Assembly (NCBI GenBank): GCA_964343975.1
Contig: CAYFLU010000104.1
Coordinates: 1-11,769, forward strand
Length of the DNA stretch: 11,769 nt
From: SCUN01 sp964343975
GTDB taxonomy: Bacteria; Acidobacteriota; Vicinamibacteria; Vicinamibacterales; SCN-69-37
Reading direction: 5' to 3'
The notes beneath the pieces are model-generated. The model worked only from the letters and a program-made list of their open reading frames with translations. It was not told the origin of the DNA and did no database searches. Of this stretch, positions 1-7,414 are shown one piece after another. The number at the start of each line of letters is the position of its first letter. Within the stretch, counting starts at the first letter, position 1. A program made the translations under genes and the position numbers.

Positions 1-144
1 CGGCCGGAGATCGCCTCACACCGCGGATTATGCGCGCGTCTCGCAGAGCCTCAGCCCACTTTTTTCAGGAAATTGGCTGCCCCGTAAAACTGGCGGAAAC
101 CCGGCAACCGGGTCACACCGAAGAACCGAACAAGGTCAATGTTC

Positions 145-150
145 TTGACA
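145..150 (+). promoter_or_regulatory. Possible -35 element of the receptor gene promoter
   Basis: TTGACA matches the sigma-70 -35 consensus exactly and lies upstream of the receptor gene in the only long non-coding stretch. The weakness is the -10: at 16-18 base spacing the sequence is GC-rich and unlike TATAAT, and GATTTC (171-176) is both poor and 20 bases away. An activator-dependent promoter or a chance match are both possible. Confidence 0.25.
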
Positions 151-283
151 AATAGCTGTTGCCGTTTCGCGATTTCGAGTATGGTCTCGCATTGAAAGTT
201 AAAGGACTGGAGGAGTAACCGTATCGGCACGGTAACGCGCCGATCGGACGTTTGCACCCAAGCGCACTCGGACGGCAGGGTTG

Positions 284-319
284 TCCCCTTCCATTCCGAC
301 CACGCATGGTTCAAGGGGA
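284..319 (+). promoter_or_regulatory. Hairpin overlapping the receptor ribosome binding site
   Basis: The left arm is TCCCCTT-CCAT (284-294) and the right arm is ATGG (306-309), a 3-base bulge (310-312), then AAGGGGA (313-319). This gives 11 pairs around an 11-base loop. The right arm covers almost all of the ribosome binding site AAGGGGAG (313-320), which sits 5 bases before the ATG at 326. In the folded RNA the site would be hidden, so translation would need opening of the stem by a ligand, temperature, an RNA-binding protein or an upstream alternative pairing. Pairing was worked out by eye; regulation is inferred. Confidence 0.4.
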
Positions 320-325
320 GGCCTG

Positions 326-3300
326 ATGAATATCCGGACAGTAGTAAGACTTGTGTGCGCAGTAGTTGTATGGGCCGTCATGGCCGTACCGGCCGCGGCT
401 CAGTTGGTCACGGGCACCGTCACCGGTACCGTGAAAGACCAACAGGGCGGCATCATGCCCGGTGTCACCGTCGTCCTCGTTGATGAAAGCCGCGGCACGA
501 CGTTGTCGCCGGCCGTCAGCAACACGAAGGGCGATTTCGTGCTGACGAACGTGCCGACCGGCACGTACACGCTGCGCGTGACGATGGACGGCTTCAAGAC
601 GCTCAATCGCAAGGGCATCGCCGTCAGCGCCGGTGACCGTATCGGTCTCGGCTCGATCACGATTGAACTCGGCGCGCTCACCGACGCGGTGACGGTCACG
701 GCGGAAACCCCGCTCGTGCAGTCGCAGAGCGGCGAGCGGTCCTTTGCCGTCACGACGCAGTCGGTCGAGAACCTGCCGATTTCCAACCGCAGCTTCACGC
801 AGCTGGCCGCACTCGCCCCGGGCGTCACGACCGCGGCGCAGCCGAGCCGCGTCGGTGACCGCGCCTCCACGGGCGGCAGCAGCAACAACGTCATGATGGA
901 CGGCGTCTCGACGATGGACACCGGCAGCAACTCCCCGCTGCTCCAGGTGAACGTCGAGTCGATCGCGGAAGTGAAGGTGCTCGTGTCGGGGTATCAGGCC
1001 GAGTACGGCCGCTCGAGCGGCATTCAGGTGTCGGCCATCACCAAGTCCGGCACGAACAAGCTGCGCGGCTCGCTCTACGGCGTCATGCGCAACTCGGATT
1101 GGAACGCGAACAGCAAGACCAACATCCTCAACGGCGACCCGAAGACGACGGTGAACGAGAAGGACATGGGCTACTCGATCGGTGGTCCGATCGGCAAGCC
1201 CGGCGGCAACAACAAGCTGTTCTTCTTCTACGCGCATGAATACTCGCCGCGTACCGCTGGCAACGACGTGCAGCGCTTCCGCTTCCCGACGCTGGCCGAA
1301 CGCGCAGGCGACTTCTCGAACTCCTACGACAACAACGGCGCGCTCTTCCCGTATATCAAGGACCCGCTCCTCAGCGGCACGTGCTCGGCGACCAACACCA
1401 CCGCGTGCTTCAAGGCGGGCGGCGTGCTCGGTCAGATCCCGGCCGATCGTCTCTACGGTCTGGGCCTGAACATCCTGAAGGCGTACCCGCTGCCGAACAT
1501 CAGTGGCGCCGGCCTGCCGTACAACTACGAGATCACGCGCCCCGAGGAAAAGCAGACGGCGAATCAGCCCTCGATCCGCCTCGACTACTCGGCGACGCAG
1601 AAACTCCGCCTGACGGCCCGGTACTCGGGGTGGTCGCAGAAGGATCAGCCGATCCTCGGCACGATCCCCGGCTGGAACGACACGCGCCAGTACAACCCGT
1701 TCGTGCGCACGCTCTCGACGACGGTCAACTACACGATCACCGATTCGATGTTCATGGAAGCCACCTACGGGCTGGCGCAGAACTCCCTGACCGGTTGCGC
1801 ACTCGCGCAGGCCAACACCGGCCCGACGTTCTGCCGCGCCGCGTTCCCGACCAACGACATCGCCAACCTCAACAACGCGGGCCTGAAGGGCCTGCCGATG
1901 CTGTTCCCGAACGCCGGCGTGATCGATCCGAGCTACTTCGCCTACGAGGCGCTGAATGGCGTCAATCCGGCGATCTGGGACGGCACGCGCATCTCGATGC
2001 TCCCGAACTTCGCGTGGGGCTCGCGCATCGCGAACGCGCCGCCCAACATGCCGTTCCCGGGGTACCTCAACATCAACCGCACCCAGGACGTGTCGATCAG
2101 CATCACGAAGGTGACCGGCCAGCACAACATCAAGGCCGGGTTCTACAACACCTACAGCAACAAGTCGCAGCAGCGGCAGGGTTGGGCGGGCACGATCACG
2201 TTCGCCAATGACACCAGCAACCCGCTCGACACGGGCTTCGGCTACGCCAACGCGGCACTGGGCGTCTTCTCCTCGTACAACCAGCTGTCGAAGTACGTCG
2301 AGGGCACCTACGTCTACACGAACCGCGAAGGCTACATCCAGGACAACTGGAAGGTCTCGAACAAACTGACGCTCGACTACGGCCTCCGCTTCGTCCATCA
2401 GCAGCCGCAGTACGACAAGCAGGGGCAGGCCTCGAACTTCCTGCCCGAGAAGTGGGTCGCCAGCTCCGCCCCGGTGCTGTATCTGGCCGGCTGCGCGGCA
2501 CTGCCCTGCACGGGCAACAACCGGCAGGCCCTCGACCCGCGCACCAACACGCTGCTCGGACCGAACACGGCGCTCGCGATCGGCACGCTCGTGCCGAACT
2601 CCGGCAACACGCTGAACGGCCTGTTCCTCTCGGGTCAGGGCATCGCCTCGACCACGTATGTGTGGCCGGCGCTGCGCGTGGCGCCGCGCTTCGGCTTCGC
2701 CTACGACGTCACCGGTCAGCAGAAGGTCGTCGTCCGCGGCGGCGCGGGGTTGTTCTTCGATCGCCCGTCGGGTAACTCGATCTACCCGCAGGTGCAGAAC
2801 CCGCCGACGATCCGCAACCTCACGGTGCGGTACTCGACGCTCCAGTCGATGGCCACGGGCCTGACCACCGAAGCGCCGCCGTCACTGTCGGTCTTCGAGT
2901 ACGACAGTGGGTTGCCCTCGACGTGGCAGTGGAACCTCGGCACGCAGATGACGCTGCCCTGGTCGACCGTCCTCGACGTCACCTACACCGGCCAGCACGG
3001 CTACAACCTCGTGGAAGCCGTGAACATCAACGGCGTGGACTTCGGCGCGGCGTATGCGACGAAGAACCAGGACACCACGCTCTCGAGCACGACGCCCGGC
3101 GCTGCCGCCGTCGCCGCCGACCAGATGCGTGCCTTCCGCGGCTTCAGCACCATCACGCAGAACAACTCGCGTGGCTGGGTCACGACGCACATCCTGGCGC
3201 TCTCGGTGAACCGCCGGTTCGCCAACGGCTTCTCCTTCCTGGCGAACGACACGATCGTCCTCGCCCAGAAGGGCAGCACGACCGCGCGTCTGCAGCACAA

Positions 3301-4015
3301 CGCGGACGGCACCTACACGGAGCGCGCCGATCAGGCGCAGGCCGATGAACTCCTCGGCAACTTCGTCCCGACGCGTCACACGATGAAGGCGAGCTTCACG
3401 TGGGCGCCGCCGAACATCAACGCGGGCGGCACGACGTCGAAGATCCTGGGCTACATCCTCAACGACTGGCAGATCTCGGGTGTCTGGACCGGCACGAGCG
3501 GCACGGCCTACACGATCGGCGTGTCCTATCAGGGCGGCGCGACCGGCAACGGCAACCAGAACATCACGGGCTCCCCGGACTACGCGGGACGCGTCAACAT
3601 CCTGGGCAACACGGGCTCGGGCTGCAGCAGCAACCCGTATGCCCAGTTCAACACGTCGGCCTTCTCGGGTCCGGCGGTCGGTAGCGTCGGCCTCGAATCT
3701 GGCGCCGATTACCTGCGTGGCTGCTTCCAGAGCCAGTTGGACCTCTCGTTGGTGCGCAACATCAAGATGGGCGGCAACCGCAATCTGCAGTTCCGTCTCG
3801 ATATCTTCAACGCGCCCAACCAGGCGATCGTGACGGGCCGCAACACCACGATGCAGCTGACGAGCCCGATCGTGGGCACGCAGACGAACCTGCCCTACGA
3901 CGCGAACGGCAACCTGATCGACGCGCGCTCGCTGCCGAAGAACGCCGGGTTCGGCGTGGCCACGACGTATCAGGCGCCCCGCACGATGCAGGCGCAGCTC
4001 CGGTTCTCGTTCTAA
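326..4015 (+). CDS. Oar-like TonB-dependent receptor with carboxypeptidase-regulatory-like domain
   Basis: Outer-membrane beta-barrel receptor of 1229 residues, expected to import a large or scarce ligand using TonB/ExbBD energy; the substrate cannot be read from sequence. The ATG at 326 is chosen because AAGGGGAG lies 5 bases upstream and a signal peptide follows at once (MNIRTVVRL..., hydrophobic core, PAAAQ near residue 26). An in-frame TTG at 281 would bury that signal behind 15 residues. Residues about 28-118 form a carboxypeptidase-regulatory-like beta-sandwich (GTVKDQQGGIMPGVTVVL, later NVPTGTYTLRVTMDGF). A plug domain follows at about 135-245 (PISNRSFTQL, NNVMMDGVS, EYGRSSGIQV, TKSGTNKLRGS). 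The rest is barrel, ending in LRFSF with the terminal Phe used in outer-membrane insertion. The size and domain order are usual for Oar-like receptors of Acidobacteriota. All eight mature cysteines fall in four close pairs. It appears monocistronic, closed by the terminator at 4054-4091. Confidence 0.93.
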   Translation: MNIRTVVRLVCAVVVWAVMAVPAAAQLVTGTVTGTVKDQQGGIMPGVTVVLVDESRGTTLSPAVSNTKGDFVLTNVPTGTYTLRVTMDGFKTLNRKGIAVSAGDRIGLGSITIELGALTDAVTVTAETPLVQSQSGERSFAVTTQSVENLPISNRSFTQLAALAPGVTTAAQPSRVGDRASTGGSSNNVMMDGVSTMDTGSNSPLLQVNVESIAEVKVLVSGYQAEYGRSSGIQVSAITKSGTNKLRGSLYGVMRNSDWNANSKTNILNGDPKTTVNEKDMGYSIGGPIGKPGGNNKLFFFYAHEYSPRTAGNDVQRFRFPTLAERAGDFSNSYDNNGALFPYIKDPLLSGTCSATNTTACFKAGGVLGQIPADRLYGLGLNILKAYPLPNISGAGLPYNYEITRPEEKQTANQPSIRLDYSATQKLRLTARYSGWSQKDQPILGTIPGWNDTRQYNPFVRTLSTTVNYTITDSMFMEATYGLAQNSLTGCALAQANTGPTFCRAAFPTNDIANLNNAGLKGLPMLFPNAGVIDPSYFAYEALNGVNPAIWDGTRISMLPNFAWGSRIANAPPNMPFPGYLNINRTQDVSISITKVTGQHNIKAGFYNTYSNKSQQRQGWAGTITFANDTSNPLDTGFGYANAALGVFSSYNQLSKYVEGTYVYTNREGYIQDNWKVSNKLTLDYGLRFVHQQPQYDKQGQASNFLPEKWVASSAPVLYLAGCAALPCTGNNRQALDPRTNTLLGPNTALAIGTLVPNSGNTLNGLFLSGQGIASTTYVWPALRVAPRFGFAYDVTGQQKVVVRGGAGLFFDRPSGNSIYPQVQNPPTIRNLTVRYSTLQSMATGLTTEAPPSLSVFEYDSGLPSTWQWNLGTQMTLPWSTVLDVTYTGQHGYNLVEAVNINGVDFGAAYATKNQDTTLSSTTPGAAAVAADQMRAFRGFSTITQNNSRGWVTTHILALSVNRRFANGFSFLANDTIVLAQKGSTTARLQHNADGTYTERADQAQADELLGNFVPTRHTMKASFTWAPPNINAGGTTSKILGYILNDWQISGVWTGTSGTAYTIGVSYQGGATGNGNQNITGSPDYAGRVNILGNTGSGCSSNPYAQFNTSAFSGPAVGSVGLESGADYLRGCFQSQLDLSLVRNIKMGGNRNLQFRLDIFNAPNQAIVTGRNTTMQLTSPIVGTQTNLPYDANGNLIDARSLPKNAGFGVATTYQAPRTMQAQLRFSF

Positions 4016-4053
4016 TGCGCTGAACCGGTCCTCGCTTCCGCGAGACCTGACAC

Positions 4054-4091
4054 GGGGGTGGCCCTCAACGGGCCACCCCCGATTTCTTTTT
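4054..4091 (+). terminator. Strong intrinsic terminator after the receptor gene
   Basis: A perfect 11-bp GC-rich stem (GGGGGTGGCCC 4054-4064, GGGCCACCCCC 4070-4080) with a 5-base loop TCAAC is followed by GATTTCTTTTT (4081-4091). A smaller hairpin precedes it: GGTCCTCGC 4027-4035, loop TTCC, GCGAGACC 4040-4047, with one bulged base. The T-tract lies on the plus-strand side only, so it terminates the receptor transcript. The convergent operon would read the same stem without a U-tract. The T-tract overlaps the minus-strand stop codon at 4090-4092. Confidence 0.9.
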
Positions 4092-5676
4092 ACCGGATGA
4101 ATTCCCGCGCGTCGTCCCACAACGCCTTGGCGGCGTAGCCCCGGACTTCCACCTGCGGACGCAGGTCGATCTCGCGGTCGAAGATGTTCACGTACAACTC
4201 GCGCTGCCCCGGCGGCGGCAACTCATACAGCCGTCGCGCGAGCGCCTCCTCCATGTCGGGCGTCACGAGAATCAGCGGCGCGTTCGCGCCCGTCTCCGGG
4301 ACGCCATTCCACCACTGCACGCCAGAGAAACGACGCAGATACCACGGCAGCGGCCAGAGATTTTCGCGGCTGAAGATCTGAATCGGCATCGCGTCCCCCC
4401 GTGGATGCGCGTGTGCGAGCGCCTCCACACGCGCCGCGATCACGAAGACGTCGGTGCCCGTGTGGGCGTACACGTACGGGTTGCGCGGATCCGCCTCGTA
4501 GCGAAAACTGCCGGCCCACGCCTGCCACCCGAGATGCACCACTGCGGCGCCGGCGCACGCCAGCACCAGCCCTTGCCTGAGACGCGTTGAACCGACGGCG
4601 TGAAAGACACGCACGGCGCCAATGCCCGCCAGCAGAATCAGTCCGTGCAGAAAGCCGAGGAGACACCACGGCGTTTTGTAGGGAATCACCGAATAGGCGA
4701 TCACCATCAACACGGCATACGCGCAGAGAAAGCGCAGGATCCTCCGGTCCACGCCCGGGATGCGGGTACCCGTCAGCCCCGCGAACACACCGACGAGCGC
4801 CAGGCCGACAATGAGCCCTTCGGTCCACACCGGACCGCTACCGTCGCGGAAATACAGCAGGAGGTCAAAGTAGTAGTGCCACGCGTGAGTGTGCCCGGAT
4901 GTGGCGCTCGCCCGCCCCACGTAGGTCGTGAAGGTCGCGACCGAGTCGATGACGCCACGTGGATGCGTGAAGAACGACGAGAAGAAGGACACCGACACCG
5001 TGACGGCCGCGAGCACCGCCGCCATCGCATGCCCCCAGCGCCACCGCAGAGGCGGCGCCATCGTGTCACGGTCGGGACGCCATCGGTCGAGCGCGAGCAC
5101 CAGCACGAACGAGGCGACGAGCGACGCGAGCGCGATGACAAACGTCTCTTTGGTCGCGTGCATCAACCCGATGAAGACGCCAGCGCCCGTCGCCCACCGC
5201 ACGCGTGGGGTCGAGAGATACCGACACATCGAGATCAGCGCGCCGAAGCTGAAGAAGACGAGCAACGTCTCCTGAATGTAGTACCGGCTGTAGAACACCG
5301 TCGCGGGCGACAGCGCGGTGAGCAAGGCGGCAACGAGGGCCGCCGGTGCGCCGATGAGCGGAATGAGCAACGCGGCGGCCGCGACTTCCAGCACGCCCAT
5401 CGTGGCCGGCACGCTGCGCAGCGTTCGCTCGTCGAGGTCGACGTAGCGGGCCATGCCCAGTACGCGTGCGGGCAGCAGCGTGAGGTAATTCAAGGTGGGA
5501 CCGTGGTACTCCACCGGGTCGTACGCATAGCGGCCGTGCTCGACGAGCGCCCCCATCTTGGCCGCATGCACCGACTCGTCGGTGTGCATGGGACGCCGAC
5601 CGAGACCTGGAAAGCGCAGGGCCGCTGCCATCAGGACGATGGCGAACAGGACTGCGGTCACGCGACGCGGCGACAT
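4090..5676 (-). CDS. Agl23/TIGR03663-like polytopic membrane protein (GT-C / GT39-type fold)
   Basis: Integral membrane protein of 528 residues resembling the TIGR03663 family ('flippase activity-associated protein Agl23'), related to GT-C/PMT-type transferases that take sugar from a polyprenyl-phosphate donor outside the cytoplasmic membrane. The first loop after the N-terminal helix has the acidic pair in MHTDESVHAAK (D33, E34), the usual GT-C catalytic or metal position. It is followed by the family-like YDPVEYHGPTLNYL (52-65). Further signatures are YSRYYIQETL (129-138), HATKETF (173-179) and a late VIPYKTPWCLL loop. Hydrophobic helices alternate through about residue 390; the last ~140 residues are soluble. 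The ATG start lies 15 bases after the apbE stop, so it is the last gene of a three-gene operon. Acceptor and sugar are unknown, and transferase activity is inferred from family resemblance. Confidence 0.82.
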   Translation of the reverse strand: MSPRRVTAVLFAIVLMAAALRFPGLGRRPMHTDESVHAAKMGALVEHGRYAYDPVEYHGPTLNYLTLLPARVLGMARYVDLDERTLRSVPATMGVLEVAAAALLIPLIGAPAALVAALLTALSPATVFYSRYYIQETLLVFFSFGALISMCRYLSTPRVRWATGAGVFIGLMHATKETFVIALASLVASFVLVLALDRWRPDRDTMAPPLRWRWGHAMAAVLAAVTVSVSFFSSFFTHPRGVIDSVATFTTYVGRASATSGHTHAWHYYFDLLLYFRDGSGPVWTEGLIVGLALVGVFAGLTGTRIPGVDRRILRFLCAYAVLMVIAYSVIPYKTPWCLLGFLHGLILLAGIGAVRVFHAVGSTRLRQGLVLACAGAAVVHLGWQAWAGSFRYEADPRNPYVYAHTGTDVFVIAARVEALAHAHPRGDAMPIQIFSRENLWPLPWYLRRFSGVQWWNGVPETGANAPLILVTPDMEEALARRLYELPPPGQRELYVNIFDREIDLRPQVEVRGYAAKALWDDAREFIR

Positions 5677-5691
5677 CTCGTGTGGCGGATC

Positions 5692-6552
5692 TTACCCGCG
5701 CGCCTCATCCGGCATCGCGGAAAAGTGCCGCAGCGCATCGTCGAGAATCCACGCCTCGAGTCCGGGATGCTGTGCGCAATACGCGTCGATTTCGTCAGCG
5801 CCGGCGATCATGAACGCCGTCGAGAGCGCGTCGGCGGCGGCCGTCGGCGACGCGTCGACGCCCGCGCGGCGGCTGATGTCGGCCAGCAGCGCGCGCGGCG
5901 CCGACACCCATGACGCCAACCGGGCGCGCACCGGCGTCTGATCGTGCGGATTCAGGATGTGGTCGCGTTTCTGAATGCCCGACGCGCCGAGCGCGCGCTG
6001 TCGCGCCTCGAGGCGCGCCAGCACGACGCCGGTGTCGCCGGGTTCACTCAACGTCAGCGGCCACGCCGCTCGCCCCGTTGGTGGCTCCAGCGCCAGCACA
6101 GAGCTGAGCCCGGCATCGATGAGCGCCTGATCGACCTCCCACTCTTCGAGCAGATCCGCGATCCGATCCACGGCGTAGCCTTTGCCGATCGCACCAAGAT
6201 CGAGACGGACGTGATCAGCGTGCGCGAGCACCGCGCACTCCGCGGGGAACAACTCCAGGTGTGCGAATCCTGTGCCGAGCGCGATGTCGAAGGCTCCGCC
6301 CGTTTCCTCATGAAGCAGTCGTGCCAACTGCAGGCACTGCATCGCGTCGTACCCCACGATGGTGGATTCGCCCGCCGACAAGTGATTGATGCGCGAGATG
6401 TCGCTGTTGTCGATGAAGCGGCTGAGTTCCTGCTCGAGTCGATCGACGAGATCAAACGCGGCGCGCGCCGCCTGCCGGGCCTGCGCTTCATTCGACGTCG
6501 CGCACCGGATCTCGAACACGGTGGCCATCGCGGTGTGCTGAAGGAGCACCAT
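5692..6552 (-). CDS. apbE: ApbE-family FAD:protein FMN transferase
   Basis: Enzyme of 286 residues expected to move FMN from FAD onto a Ser/Thr of a target protein. Family signatures in order: ELSRFIDNSDISRIN (42-56), GGAFDIALG (85-93), LDLGAIGKGYAVDRIADLL (117-135), ALIDAGLSSVLAL (143-155), DHILNPHDQTPV (197-208) and ADALSTAFMIAG (240-251), with D241 and T245 at the usual metal/catalytic positions. The ATG at 6552 is 2 bases after the stop of the GT2 gene, so translation is probably coupled; a later ATG (residue 9) is possible, and there is no clear Shine-Dalgarno site. Two oddities: no signal peptide or lipobox, although most bacterial ApbE proteins are exported, and about a dozen extra residues between the VSAPRALLADI strand and ADALSTA. 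No DxxTGAT-type flavinylation site was noticed in the other proteins here, so its target is probably elsewhere. Confidence 0.88.
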   Translation of the reverse strand: MVLLQHTAMATVFEIRCATSNEAQARQAARAAFDLVDRLEQELSRFIDNSDISRINHLSAGESTIVGYDAMQCLQLARLLHEETGGAFDIALGTGFAHLELFPAECAVLAHADHVRLDLGAIGKGYAVDRIADLLEEWEVDQALIDAGLSSVLALEPPTGRAAWPLTLSEPGDTGVVLARLEARQRALGASGIQKRDHILNPHDQTPVRARLASWVSAPRALLADISRRAGVDASPTAAADALSTAFMIAGADEIDAYCAQHPGLEAWILDDALRHFSAMPDEARG

Positions 6553-6554
6553 GG

Positions 6555-7322
6555 CTACACGTGGCGGACGACCCGCCGCCGGTCGCGCCAGATACCCAGC
6601 AGATCGACCATCGCGCGCAGAAACTCCACCCACCGCAGCTTGGTGCCCGGGCGGTTGTGCCACACCGGCATGACCACCTCGTAGATCAAGGCGGCGGGCG
6701 CGGGATCCTCCGCGCGGCGAGGGTGATCGAGATAGCGCGCGAGGATCTCGACGTCGAAGATCCAACGGCTGCGGAACGGCCGCGCGAACAGCCCCGTGGT
6801 CGTCGCGTTCACGCGGAAGATCTTGGCGCCACACTGGGTGTCGTACACCGGCAGCTCGAGCACCTGCGACACCGCGGTGGCAAACACGCGCCCGAGGTAG
6901 TGGCGCCACGGCGATCGCAGAACGTCCCGGCCCACCAACATGACGCGTGATCCGAGGAGCAGCTCCAGCGCCGGCCGCGTTCGCGCGAGCGCCAGAAAAT
7001 CATCGACGGCGGTGAGTGGTGTCGACAAATCGGCATCCCAGAACCCGACGAGCGCAGCCTCCCGCCGGATGCCCTCGAGGATGCCGATCCGGACCGCCTC
7101 CGCCTTCCCCTGATTCGACGGCAGACGGATCACGGTAATAGCGTCCGGTGCGCTCGCCTGCAGTGCGGCCAGGATGCGCCCCGTCTCATCGGTCGAGCCA
7201 TCGTCCACCATGAGCAGGCACACCGACGGATGCGCGGCCACGAAGTCGAGAAACGCGTGAGGCTGGAGGCGCGTGGCCTCGTTGTAGCAGGGCACGATCA
7301 GAGCAAGATCTGGGGGGCGCAT
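6555..7322 (-). CDS. GT2 glycosyltransferase, dolichyl/polyprenyl-phosphate glucosyltransferase (ALG5)-like
   Basis: Cytosolic-face GT-A enzyme of 255 residues, expected to make a polyprenyl-phosphate-sugar from a nucleotide sugar. Motifs: LALIVPCYNEATRL (6-19), VDDGSTDETG (39-48), NQGKAEAVRIG (70-80), the metal-binding WDADLSTP (95-102), then YDTQCGAKIFR (160-170) and RWIFDVEILARYL (186-198). The DTQCGxK and W-FDvEil blocks are characteristic of the ALG5/DPM1-like branch, and TKLRWVEFLRAMVDLL (228-243) fits it as well. No C-terminal membrane helices are present, so it is a DPG-synthase-type catalytic domain alone. The ATG at 7322 fits the family N-terminus; an in-frame GTG at 7334 adds MSRS. 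Neither start has a good ribosome binding site, unlike an in-frame ATG at 7409 that is closed by a TGA at 7353-7355. It is the first gene of the operon and a plausible donor maker for the Agl23-like protein; glucose as the sugar is by family analogy only. Confidence 0.87.
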   Translation of the reverse strand: MRPPDLALIVPCYNEATRLQPHAFLDFVAAHPSVCLLMVDDGSTDETGRILAALQASAPDAITVIRLPSNQGKAEAVRIGILEGIRREAALVGFWDADLSTPLTAVDDFLALARTRPALELLLGSRVMLVGRDVLRSPWRHYLGRVFATAVSQVLELPVYDTQCGAKIFRVNATTTGLFARPFRSRWIFDVEILARYLDHPRRAEDPAPAALIYEVVMPVWHNRPGTKLRWVEFLRAMVDLLGIWRDRRRVVRHV

Positions 7323-7352
7323 CGAGCGGCTCACGAGCCTGAGCGCACACTG

Positions 7353-7409
7353 TCACAGGTCGGGCGGCCCCGGCAATCGTTCCTTGCGAGACGTTCCCGG
7401 TTTCACCAT
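7353..7409 (-). CDS. Possible 18-residue leader ORF upstream of the GT2 gene
   Basis: An ATG at 7409 is preceded by a perfect GGAGG (plus strand CCTCC 7415-7419) at 5-base spacing, the best ribosome binding site in this part of the window. It opens a short frame, MVKPGTSRKERLPGPPDL, ending in TGA at 7353-7355. It is in the same frame as the GT2 gene, whose GTG and ATG starts lie 18 and 30 bases beyond the stop. It could be a translated leader peptide that feeds ribosomes to the weakly initiated GT2 start, the remains of a longer N-terminus cut by a nonsense change, or chance. The GT2 family does not need the extra residues. Confidence 0.3.
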   Translation of the reverse strand: MVKPGTSRKERLPGPPDL

Positions 7410-7414
7410 AGAAT
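7384..7414 (+). promoter_or_regulatory. Possible promoter of the Gfo/Idh/MocA gene
   Basis: TTGCGA (7384-7389, 4 of 6 to TTGACA) and TAGAAT (7409-7414, 5 of 6 to TATAAT) are separated by 19 bases, a little long. A start near 7421 would give a leader of about 20 bases before the GTG at 7443. It lies in the only gap between the divergent transcription units, where a promoter is needed. Confidence 0.35.

Larger units (their letters stand above)
1..325. other. Gene-free leader region upstream of the receptor gene
   Basis: No convincing coding sequence is visible on either strand, and the stretch is noticeably AT-richer than the genes around it. It holds a consensus-like -35 hexamer TTGACA at 145-150 with no good -10 at normal spacing, and an 8-base tandem pair (ACCGAAGA/ACCGAACA, 117-132). 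It also has a small hairpin at 99-113 (ACCCGG-CAA-CCGGGT) and another at 223-244 (ATCGGC/GCCGAT). A Shine-Dalgarno-like GGAGGAG at 209-215 has no start codon behind it. The final hairpin at 284-319 is listed separately. If transcription starts near 180, the 5' leader of the receptor mRNA is about 140 bases, long enough to carry regulation. No known riboswitch class was recognised. Confidence 0.5.

Noticed and set aside
51..314. Minus-strand 87-codon frame in the leader region
   Set aside because: Its composition is more protein-like than most shadow frames, but it starts from a TTG with no ribosome site, overlaps the receptor leader and matches nothing known to me. Its lower GC is explained by the non-coding leader.
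281..325. Upstream TTG start for the receptor gene
   Set aside because: It would add 15 residues in front of an obvious signal peptide, and the true ribosome site lies between it and the ATG at 326.
1..325. Cobalamin or other known riboswitch in the receptor leader
   Set aside because: No conserved cobalamin core boxes or other familiar riboswitch elements were seen; only simple hairpins are supported.
311..2398. Long open frame of about 695 codons antisense to the receptor gene
   Set aside because: The product is Arg/Val/Ala-rich with no domain motif. It mirrors the codon pattern of the receptor gene and is what GC-rich third positions produce on the opposite strand.
2882..4120. Second long antisense frame (412 codons) under the receptor C-terminus and terminator
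   Set aside because: It has the same low-complexity Arg/Ala-rich character, runs through the terminator stem, and has no recognisable motif.
4600..5913. Plus-strand frame of 437 codons opposite the Agl23-like gene
   Set aside because: It is His/Arg-rich with no motif, while the minus strand here encodes a clear polytopic membrane protein.
5692..6909. ApbE extended upstream to 6909
   Set aside because: The added 119 residues are Arg/Gly/Pro-rich shadow sequence of the GT2 gene; the ApbE fold starts cleanly at the ATG at 6552.
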